Part shown: piece by piece, positions 23,985 to 30,807 of the stretch
Layout: each line of letters begins with the position of its first letter
Numbering within the stretch: the first letter of the stretch is position 1
NCBI RefSeq assembly: GCF_002283555.1
Contig: NZ_MVOI01000003.1
Coordinates: forward strand, 1,719,578 to 1,783,577
Length of the DNA stretch: 64,000 bases
Direction of reading: 5' to 3'
Origin: Rubrivirga sp. SAORIC476
GTDB taxonomy: Bacteria > Bacteroidota > Rhodothermia > Rhodothermales > Rubricoccaceae
Notes under the pieces: generated by a model
Seen by the model: the letters and a program-made list of their open reading frames with translations, nothing else
What the model was told of the DNA's origin: nothing
Databases searched by the model: none
Translations under genes and position numbers: made by a program

Positions 23985-25256
23985 TCAGTTCGAGCCGACC
24001 TCCTTGGCCACCTGCGGCGGGGCCGTGGCCGCGCCGTCGCCCGAGGGCAGGTCGTTGCCCAGCGGCGTGAACGCCTGGATGCCCGTCAGCTCGCGGCCCA
24101 GGATCAGGCCGTGGATGTCGTAGGTCCCCTCGTAGGTGTTGACCGACTCCAGGTTGACCATGTGGTGGATCACGCGGTACTCGCCCGTGATGCCGTTGCC
24201 GCCCATCATGTCGCGCGCCACGCGCGCGATCTCCAGCGCCTTGCCGACGTTGGCGCGCTTGGCCAGCGACACCATCGACGGGTGCAGGCGGCCCTCGTCC
24301 TTGAGGGTGCCCAGGCGCCACGCGAGGAGCTGCATCTGGGTGATGTCGGTGAGCATGTTGGCCAGCTTGGTCTGGACGAGCTGCATCGAGCCGAGGGCGT
24401 GGCCGAACTGCTTCCGCTCCATCACGTACTGGCGGGCGCGCTGGAAGCAGTCCTCGGCCGCGCCGACGGCGCCCCAGGCGATGCCGTAGCGGGCGCTGTT
24501 GAGGCACATGAACGGTCCCTTCAGCCCGCGGATCTCGGGGAAGACGTTGGCCTCGGGCACGAAGCAGTCCTCCAGCACGATCTCGCCGGTGATGCTCGCG
24601 CGGAGCGACATCTTGTTGTGCGTCTTGGGCGCCGAGAAGCCCTCCATGCCCTTCTCGACCAGGAAGCCGCGGATGACGCCGGGGTCGTCGCGCGTCTCCT
24701 TGGCCTTGGCCCAGACCACCGCCACGTCCGCCACGGGCGAGTTGGTGATCCACATCTTGGCGCCGTTGAGCACCCAGCCGCCGTCGGCACGGAGGGCCGT
24801 CGTGACCATCGAGCCGGGGTCGGAGCCGTGGTCGGGCTCGGTGAGGCCGAAGCAGCCGATCATCTCGGCGGTCGCCAGCTTGGGCAGGAAGCGCTGCTTC
24901 TGCTCCTCGGTGCCGAACGTCTCGATGGGGTACATCACCAGCGACGACTGCACGGAGGCGAACGAGCGGTACGCCGAGTCGACGCGCTCCAGCTCGCGGG
25001 CCACGAGCCCGTAGGCGGTCGCGCTGGCGCCCGCGCCGCCGTGCTCCTCGGCACAGGTGATGCCGAGCAGGCCCATCTCGCCCATCTCCTGCGGGATCTC
25101 GGGGTGGAACACCTCGTCCTGGTTGCCCTCCAGCGCGCGCGGCTCCAGGCTCGCCTGCGCGTACTCCCGGGCGGACTCCATGATGAGGCGCTCCTCCTCA
25201 CCGAGCATGGACTCGAAAAGGAAGGCGTCGTCGAGGTTGAAGGGCTGCTTGGCCAT
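23985..25256 (-). CDS. gcdH: Glutaryl-CoA dehydrogenase
   Basis: A 423-residue FAD acyl-CoA dehydrogenase with hallmarks of the glutaryl-CoA branch: ERVDSAYRSFASVQSSLVM, GCFGLTEPDHGSDP, LNGAKMWITNSPVADV, CLNSARYGIAWGAVGAAE and VNTYEGTYDIHGLILGRELTG. The catalytic Glu is E376 in TYEGT. It oxidatively decarboxylates glutaryl-CoA to crotonyl-CoA in lysine/tryptophan breakdown, passing electrons to an ETF. It lies directly downstream of fixABCX-type genes on the same strand, suggesting that those proteins accept its electrons. About 25 extra C-terminal residues rich in Ala/Pro are not part of the family core. Confidence 0.9.
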   Translation of the reverse strand: MAKQPFNLDDAFLFESMLGEEERLIMESAREYAQASLEPRALEGNQDEVFHPEIPQEMGEMGLLGITCAEEHGGAGASATAYGLVARELERVDSAYRSFASVQSSLVMYPIETFGTEEQKQRFLPKLATAEMIGCFGLTEPDHGSDPGSMVTTALRADGGWVLNGAKMWITNSPVADVAVVWAKAKETRDDPGVIRGFLVEKGMEGFSAPKTHNKMSLRASITGEIVLEDCFVPEANVFPEIRGLKGPFMCLNSARYGIAWGAVGAAEDCFQRARQYVMERKQFGHALGSMQLVQTKLANMLTDITQMQLLAWRLGTLKDEGRLHPSMVSLAKRANVGKALEIARVARDMMGGNGITGEYRVIHHMVNLESVNTYEGTYDIHGLILGRELTGIQAFTPLGNDLPSGDGAATAPPQVAKEVGSN

Positions 25257-25313
25257 GTCGGTCGGGGTTCAGTTTTGAGTCAGTGGAGGAAGGTAGGCAC
25301 GTGGCCCGAGGGG

Positions 25314-25652
25314 TCAGCCACGCTGCCAGTTGACGCCTCGGCCCGCCTCGGGGTCGGGGTAGGACCAGGCGACGGCGCCCTGGTCGCAGGCGTAGAGGCA
25401 CGTGCCGCACTCGATGCAGTCCTCGAACTGGAAGTGCACCTGCTGCATCTCGTCGAGGGTGTAGCAGTTGGCCGGGCACACGTAGGTCGTGCACTTGTGC
25501 GGGCAGACCGAGTTGCAGATCGCGGTGTCGACCACGATGTGGGGCTCGGCCTCGCTGCGGCCCTGGTTGCGGTACGCGACGCGGCCCAGCCGCTCGGCGA
25601 GGCTGAGGGTCTCGACGGGGTGGACGGGACTGGCGGTCGGATCGGGCGTCAT
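25314..25652 (-). CDS. fixX: FixX-like ferredoxin partner of FixC
   Basis: A 112-residue iron-sulfur protein with NSVCPHKCTTYVCPANCYTL and ECGTCLYACDQGAVAW. This is the FixX/ETF-QO small-subunit Cys pattern able to hold a [4Fe-4S] cluster. It relays electrons between the FixC flavin and quinone (or ferredoxin-level acceptors). The N-terminal about 25 residues (MTPDPTASPV...) are poorly conserved. It is separated from fixC by a MITE-like element instead of the tight spacing usual in fix operons. Confidence 0.9.
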   Translation of the reverse strand: MTPDPTASPVHPVETLSLAERLGRVAYRNQGRSEAEPHIVVDTAICNSVCPHKCTTYVCPANCYTLDEMQQVHFQFEDCIECGTCLYACDQGAVAWSYPDPEAGRGVNWQRG

Positions 25653-25689
25653 CGGAGCGAGAAGTATGAGGGAGCACAGGGCTCACTCG

Positions 25690-25828
25690 TGTCATCCTGA
25701 GCGAGCGGAGCGAGTCGAAGGATCTCTGGTGGGACGGTGTCTTGGATCGACGACACAAGCGCGAATGGAGCGGTGTGCCCGGCAGAGATCCTTCGATTCC
25801 GGCCTGCGGCCTCCACTCAGGATGACAA
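25690..25828. mobile_element. MITE/REP-like inverted-repeat element between fixC and fixX
   Basis: Terminal arms GTCATCCTGAG (25691-25701) and CTCAGGATGAC (25816-25826) and inner arms TCGAAGGATCTCTG (25715-25728) and CAGAGATCCTTCGA (25783-25796) are perfect inverted repeats, making a 139-bp folded element. CATCCTGAGCGA...GAAGGATCT is a motif seen as a dispersed repeat in many unrelated bacteria. There is no coding capacity. It interrupts an otherwise co-directional operon. Confidence 0.75.
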
Positions 25829-25837
25829 GGTGTGGGT

Positions 25838-27172
25838 TTAGAGACTCCGCCCGGCTTTCGCGCCGAGCTTGAGGAAGTCCAGCAGGCCGATGTGCTTCTT
25901 GCGGACGTCGCGCAGGATGGCGGTCGCCTTGCGCGTGGGGCGGTTGTCGACGGTGAAGAACTCCCGGCCGAAGTCGCAGGCCATGCGCGGGAGCGCGCCG
26001 GTCATGTGGGGCGAGTGGAGCAGGTGGACGGCGTTCTGGAAGCCGGTCATGTCCTGCATCACGTAGCTGGCGTCGAGCGCGTCCCGGTAGCCGGAGAGCC
26101 CGGCCTTCGAGGTGTCGCCCGCGGCGACGGCGGCGAGCGCCGTCTCGGCCGACAGGATGCCGGTCCGCATGGCGTAGTCCATGCCCTGGATGGCGCGGCC
26201 CGCGTTGAGGACGAGGTGGGCGGCCTCGCCGGCGATCATCAGCCCGTCCATCGTCAGGTCTTTGGGCACGCCGCGGATATCGCCCGTCGAGACCACCTTC
26301 GCGCTGTACTCGACGACCTCGCCGCCGCGCACCATGTCAGCCACGGCGGGGTGGGCCTTGAACTGGTTGAGCAGGTCGTAGGGCGTCCGCCCGGACTCGC
26401 GGAGCGCCTTCATGCCGATCACCAGGCCCACGGACAGGCTCTCCAGGTTCGTGTACAAGAAGCCGCCGCCGTCGATGCCGTCGGTCGCCGCGCCGACGAA
26501 CTCGTTGGTGAGCCCGCTCCGGCCGCGGAGTTGGAAGCGGTCCTCGACGGTCTCGCGCCCCAGGCGGATGACCTCCTTGACGCCGACCGCCACGTGGTCG
26601 GCCGGGACGTAGTCCTTCTCCAGCCCGACCTGCCGCGTGAGCAGGTTGTTGACGCCCTCGGCCAGGATCACGCACCGGGCGTGGAAGTCCTCGCCGCCCG
26701 CCTGGATGCCGACGGCCCGCCCGGCGTCGTCGAGCAGGATGCGCTCGACGAGCACGTCGGTCGCCAGGAACGACTCGTCCGGGTGCGGGCTCTCGGCGAT
26801 GGCCTCGTCCACCTTGCCGGCCAGCCACGCGTCGAAGCGCGAGCGCAGGACGGTGACGCCGGTGTAGGGCGGCGTGTCGAAGTGGTCGCTCTTGAAGTCG
26901 AGCGAGAACGACGCGCCGGGGTCCATCAGCGAGAGGCGCCGGTGGTTGACGAACCGCTCCCAGCCGCCGTCCTCCTCGGTCCAGTACTCGGGGACGAGCC
27001 GGTTCAGGTCGGTGCCCCAGAGGACGCCGCCGGAGACGTTCTTGGCGCCGCTCCACTCGCCACGCTCGGCGAGCAAAAACTTGGCACCGCCGCGCGCCAG
27101 CGTCATCGCGGCCGAGAGCCCAGCGATGCCGCCGCCGACGATGATGCAGTCGAAGAGGTCGTCGTCGTCCAT
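25838..27172 (-). CDS. fixC: FixC-like electron-transfer flavoprotein:quinone oxidoreductase
   Basis: A 444-residue flavoprotein. The N-terminal FAD dinucleotide site is CIIVGGGIAGLSAAMTLARGG, followed by GAKNVSGGVLWGTDL. Other typical stretches are TVLRSRFDAWLA, VILAEGVNNLLTRQ and MIAGEAAHLVLNAG. It receives electrons from the ETF-like FixAB pair and delivers them to quinone with FixX. Full length for the family. It is encoded after fixB with a 145-bp gap holding an interspersed palindrome. In bifurcating FixABCX complexes the same protein is the quinone-reducing branch. Confidence 0.9.
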   Translation of the reverse strand: MDDDDLFDCIIVGGGIAGLSAAMTLARGGAKFLLAERGEWSGAKNVSGGVLWGTDLNRLVPEYWTEEDGGWERFVNHRRLSLMDPGASFSLDFKSDHFDTPPYTGVTVLRSRFDAWLAGKVDEAIAESPHPDESFLATDVLVERILLDDAGRAVGIQAGGEDFHARCVILAEGVNNLLTRQVGLEKDYVPADHVAVGVKEVIRLGRETVEDRFQLRGRSGLTNEFVGAATDGIDGGGFLYTNLESLSVGLVIGMKALRESGRTPYDLLNQFKAHPAVADMVRGGEVVEYSAKVVSTGDIRGVPKDLTMDGLMIAGEAAHLVLNAGRAIQGMDYAMRTGILSAETALAAVAAGDTSKAGLSGYRDALDASYVMQDMTGFQNAVHLLHSPHMTGALPRMACDFGREFFTVDNRPTRKATAILRDVRKKHIGLLDFLKLGAKAGRSL

Positions 27173-27242
27173 GTCGGGCCGTCGGGGGCGATCGCGGGGG
27201 GCCGAAAGTTACCGTCGCCGAACACCCGGAAGCGCTTTCCCT

Positions 27243-27260
27243 CCGCCTCGGCGCCGAGGC
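27243..27260. repeat. Interspersed palindrome copy (partial right arm)
   Basis: CCGCCTCGGCGCCGAGGC lies in the gap between fixB and fixC. The left arm is complete, and the right arm diverges to AGAGG. Confidence 0.8.
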
Positions 27261-27317
27261 AGAGGGAGTCGCGTGCCACTGGCGACTGGCCCCCACACAC
27301 TGGCCTTTCCCGCTGGC

Positions 27318-28304
27318 CTAGGCCGCCTTCGCTTCGCGGAGTGCCGCGATCAGCGGCGGCAGCACCTGGGTCAGGTCGCCCACGATGCCGTAGGTCGCCA
27401 CGTCGAAGATGGGCGCGTCGGCGTCCTTGTTGATGGCGACGATGGTGCGGCTGCCCGTCATGCCGGCGACGTGCTGGATGGCGCCCGAGATGCCGACGGC
27501 GACGTAGAGGTCGGGCGCGACCACCTTGCCGGTCTGCCCGATCTGCGCCTCCGGCGGGAACAGGCCGAGCTCCACGACCGCGCGGCTGGCGCCGATCGCC
27601 GCGCCGAGCACGTCGGCGAGCTCCTCGACGAGCGCCTTGCTCGCCTCGTCGCGGACGCCGCGGCCCGCGGCCACGACGACCTGGGCCTCGCTCAGGTCGA
27701 CCGCCCCGCCGGCGGCCTTGACGATCTCGCGCAGCGTCTGCCGGAGCGAGCCCGCATCCATCGCCAGCGCGACCTCGATCACCTCGGGCGTCACCGGCGC
27801 CTCCTCAGCCGTGGCCGACCCGGCGCGGAGCGACACCAGCACCGGCGTGCCGTCGGCGAGGTCCGCCTGGACGCGGGCGCGGAACTTGGCCGCCATCACC
27901 GGGCGCACCGCCTCGACGGTGGAGCCGGCCACGTCGAACGCCGCCACGTCGGGCAGCGTCGGCGCGGAGAGCCGCTGGGCGAGCGCCCCGAGCGCGTCCT
28001 TGACGCCCTCGCTCGACGGGAAGACGACGACCGACGGCCCGGCCTCCGCGATCACGGTCGCCAGCGCCTCGACGACGGGCGCGTTGAGCGGCTCCGCGAA
28101 GGCGGGGTCGGAGACGGCGTAGACGGTCTCGGCGCCGTAGCGGCCGAGCGTCTCGGCGACGGCGGTGGCGTCGGGCGCGAGCGCCACGGCGGCGCAGGTC
28201 CAGCCCTGGGCGGTCGCGATCTGGCGGGCACGCGCGAGGGCTTCGAGGCCGGTCCGGCTCGGCTGCCCGTCGGCGACGGGGAGGAAGGTCAGGATGGAGG
28301 GCAT
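27318..28304 (-). CDS. fixB: Electron transfer flavoprotein alpha subunit (FixB-like)
   Basis: A 328-residue ETF-alpha. The N-terminal Rossmann-like domain is followed by the FAD-binding C-terminal domain with [58 protein letters not shown] and [21 protein letters not shown]. The start is the ATG giving [13 protein letters not shown]; upstream in-frame residues are not conserved-looking. It forms the heterodimer with the FixA-like subunit encoded 70 bp upstream, carrying electrons from glutaryl-CoA dehydrogenase or NADH to FixCX. Confidence 0.92.
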   Translation of the reverse strand: MPSILTFLPVADGQPSRTGLEALARARQIATAQGWTCAAVALAPDATAVAETLGRYGAETVYAVSDPAFAEPLNAPVVEALATVIAEAGPSVVVFPSSEGVKDALGALAQRLSAPTLPDVAAFDVAGSTVEAVRPVMAAKFRARVQADLADGTPVLVSLRAGSATAEEAPVTPEVIEVALAMDAGSLRQTLREIVKAAGGAVDLSEAQVVVAAGRGVRDEASKALVEELADVLGAAIGASRAVVELGLFPPEAQIGQTGKVVAPDLYVAVGISGAIQHVAGMTGSRTIVAINKDADAPIFDVATYGIVGDLTQVLPPLIAALREAKAA

Positions 28305-28327
28305 GGGGCAGGGGCGTAGAACGTGGA

Positions 28328-28366
28328 GCGTGGGACGTGGGAATCCCACGAACCGACGTCCCACGC
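28328..28366 (-). promoter_or_regulatory. Hairpin between fixA and fixB
   Basis: Arms GCGTGGGACGT and ACGTCCCACGC (11 bp, perfect) with a 17-nt loop in the 70-bp fixA-fixB gap. There is no T tract, so an mRNA processing or stabilising structure is more likely than termination. Confidence 0.5.
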
Positions 28367-28374
28367 ACGACGGG

Positions 28375-29124
28375 TTAGATCGCGCGGGCCTCGTCGGCGA
28401 GGAGGCGGACGAGGTCGCGGGCGGCGTCGGCGGGCTCGCCGGGGATCGTGCGGCCGGGCTCGCGGGCGGGCGGCATCTCGTAGGCCACGGTCCGCAGCGC
28501 GGGCGCTCCGGGCATCACCTCACGCGTCTCGACCGGCTTCTTCTTCGACGCCATGATGTTCTTGAGCTTCGGGATGCGCGGGTCGTTCATGTCGTTCGAG
28601 CACGTCACCAGGCACGGCGCGGGGAGGTGGATCACCTCCTGCCCGCGGTCGCCCTGGCGCGTCACCACGAGCGCGTCGCCCTCCTGAGCCAGCGCGACAG
28701 CGTTGGTCGCATAGGGCCGTCCGAGCGCCTCGGCGAGCATCCCGCCCACGAGTCCGGCGTCGGTGTCCTGGGACTGCTTGCCGAGGAGCACCACGTCGGG
28801 CGTGGCGTCCCGGAGGTGGTCGGCCAGGAGCGCCGTGACGGTACCTGAGTCGAGCGCCGCGTCGTCCGCCACGAGCAGGTGGACGCCGGTGTCGGCGCCC
28901 ATCGCGAGGGCCTTGCGGATGGTCTCGGAGGCCTTGGCGGGCCCGACCAGCACGACCTCGACCTCTCCGCCGTGAGCTTCCTGGAGCACGAGCGCGGCCT
29001 CGACGGCCGAGGCCGCGTAGGCGTCGAGCACGACGCGTCCGGCGTCGAGGATGAGCTGGCCGTCGCGCACCTGGGACGGCGCGGCGACGTCGGGGACCTG
29101 GTTGATGCAGACGCTGAATCGCAT
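28375..29124 (-). CDS. fixA: Electron transfer flavoprotein beta subunit (FixA-like)
   Basis: A 249-residue ETF-beta. It begins [16 protein letters not shown] and has [34 protein letters not shown] and [13 protein letters not shown], all typical of ETF-beta/FixA. It is first gene of the minus-strand set fixA-fixB-fixC-fixX-gcdH. Whether it carries the second (bifurcating) FAD of true FixA cannot be settled by eye. The promoter should lie in 29125-29251, next to an interspersed palindrome. Confidence 0.92.
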   Translation of the reverse strand: MRFSVCINQVPDVAAPSQVRDGQLILDAGRVVLDAYAASAVEAALVLQEAHGGEVEVVLVGPAKASETIRKALAMGADTGVHLLVADDAALDSGTVTALLADHLRDATPDVVLLGKQSQDTDAGLVGGMLAEALGRPYATNAVALAQEGDALVVTRQGDRGQEVIHLPAPCLVTCSNDMNDPRIPKLKNIMASKKKPVETREVMPGAPALRTVAYEMPPAREPGRTIPGEPADAARDLVRLLADEARAI

Positions 29125-29193
29125 GGCAGAGCACGGGGGGGCTCGGATGGTAGCGCCGTGCGCGGCGGAGCCGCCACGAAAACCCAACCTCCG

Positions 29194-29213
29194 CCACCTC
29201 GGCGCCGAGGCGG
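29194..29213. repeat. Interspersed palindrome copy
   Basis: CCACCTCGGCGCCGAGGCGG lies in the gap upstream of fixA and downstream of the TIR-Sel1 gene, with one arm mismatch. Confidence 0.85.
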
Positions 29214-29251
29214 ACCTCCGTTCCTCTCCAGGGAGAGGCAGGCCGACCGGC

Positions 29252-30550
29252 TCAGCCGCCGAGCCGCGCGCAAGCCGCCACCGCCTTCTCGTGGCCCTGA
29301 CCCGCTGCCAGGCGGAACAGCTCGCGCGCCTTTTCGAGGTCACGGGAGGTGCCTTGACCGGCTTCCGCCAGCCGACCCAGGGCGTACTGGGCGGACGCAT
29401 CTCCCCGGCTCGCGGCCTTCTCGTACCACCGCGCCGCTGCCTCAAGGTCAACCGACATCCCGTAGCCCGTCTCGTACAGGTGTGCCAGTTGCCATTGAGC
29501 CTCGACGTCGCCCGTCTCGGCCGTCGCCGTGAGGTAGGGGAGGGCCATCGCCGGTCGCGGGTCCACTCCGAACACCCCGTCCAGGTAGAGGCTCGTCAGC
29601 TGCTTCCTGGATGGCTCGTGCCCCTGCTCAGCGCCTACTCGCAGGAGACGCTCGGCCTCGCTCGGGTTCTCCCACTGCCGGACGCCGGTCAGGTACATCG
29701 TCGCGAGGCGAAAGCACCCGTCCATGCTCCCACGATTGCAGGCCTCGGCGTACATCGCCGCTGCCGCCTCGTCGCCTCCCACTGCATCGTCGCGCTTGTA
29801 CCTGCAGTAGTCGGAGTCGCGGTAGACAGCAGCCACATTGCACATCGCCACGACGTCTCCTTGCGCGACGGCCTTCTCGTACCAGCGGACGGACTCGATG
29901 GCGAGTTGGGCGCTTCGCTCCGGAGCTGTCGGGTCTTCGAGGTACGCGAAGGGGTCCCGCTCCGCGAACCGGCTGTAGTACAAGTCTCCAAGGCGAGTCT
30001 GAGCCTCCGGGTTTCCCATGTCGGCCGCGCGTCTCCAGAGCCGCTCGGCCTCCGTGTCCTGACGCAGTCGGAAGGCTGTCTCCGCCTGCGCGACCAGAGA
30101 GGCACCGGGGGGCGGCTCCGACACAGGAGGCACCTCGCGGGGCCCCTGCAGACCGAGACGCTTCTGGACGGCTCGCGCGAGCCGGTCCACGTGCGGCGCC
30201 AGAGGAGCGCTAAGCGCGTCGAGCCAGTGGGGCGTCCCGAGGTAATACGCCATGTCGTCTCCCATCGGCGCGTCCTCGATCCGCAGAGGCAGGACGGCCT
30301 TGCCCGAGTCGTCGGCGAGTTGGAGTTCGCGGAGCACATGGCGGGAGGCGTCCGCACGGGCCGAGTAGATGAGAACGAGGAGGCCGGCGTCTCGAACGGC
30401 TCGGACGATGGCCCCCTGGTAGTTGGCCCCGACCGGGACATCTCGCGGCGCGACCCAGCACCGGACGCCCGCCGACTCGAGGCCGGAGACGACCACCGCC
30501 GCGGCTTCTTTGTCAGCAGAGGCGTGGCTGACGAAGACATCGTGCGGCAT
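29252..30550 (-). CDS. TIR domain protein with Sel1 repeats
   Basis: A 432-residue cytosolic protein. Residues 3-115 are a TIR_2 domain: DVFVSHASAD, CWVAPRDVPVGANY, LVLIYSARADASRHVLRELQ with candidate catalytic Glu75, and YYLGTPHWLDAL. Residues about 150-430 hold roughly seven Sel1-type helical repeats (AERLWRRAADMGNPEAQTRLGDLY; AARWYEKAASRGDASAQYALG). Bacterial TIR domains often degrade NAD or make cyclic ADP-ribose signals in anti-phage defence, and Sel1 repeats serve as a partner- or peptide-sensing scaffold. It stands alone with no recognisable defence neighbours. The sequence is visibly less GC-extreme than its neighbours, compatible with transfer. Confidence 0.88.
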   Translation of the reverse strand: MPHDVFVSHASADKEAAAVVVSGLESAGVRCWVAPRDVPVGANYQGAIVRAVRDAGLLVLIYSARADASRHVLRELQLADDSGKAVLPLRIEDAPMGDDMAYYLGTPHWLDALSAPLAPHVDRLARAVQKRLGLQGPREVPPVSEPPPGASLVAQAETAFRLRQDTEAERLWRRAADMGNPEAQTRLGDLYYSRFAERDPFAYLEDPTAPERSAQLAIESVRWYEKAVAQGDVVAMCNVAAVYRDSDYCRYKRDDAVGGDEAAAAMYAEACNRGSMDGCFRLATMYLTGVRQWENPSEAERLLRVGAEQGHEPSRKQLTSLYLDGVFGVDPRPAMALPYLTATAETGDVEAQWQLAHLYETGYGMSVDLEAAARWYEKAASRGDASAQYALGRLAEAGQGTSRDLEKARELFRLAAGQGHEKAVAACARLGG

Positions 30551-30807
30551 GGCGTCGGAGAGGAGAGAGACGAAATCGAATCAGCCCAGGGGGCAAAGCG
30601 AATCTAGCCGGTGCGGCCATCCACGAGTCCGCCGAGGCGGACAGGGTGGCGGGCGGCGTCGGCCAACGTGCTACGACTGTAGGACATCCCCCACGGTGGC
30701 GCGTGGTCGGGCTCCGACGCGAGAGCGGTCGGGTTGACCGATGGTCGGCGGGCCCGAGACCCTGGTTCTTGGGCTCACTCCCTCTCGCCTCCCACACGCT
30801 CACCCCG

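Noticed and set aside
29252-30550. A multi-gene defence island around the TIR protein
   Set aside because: Neighbours are electron-transfer genes and a secreted protease; no nuclease, cyclase or Argonaute partner is present.
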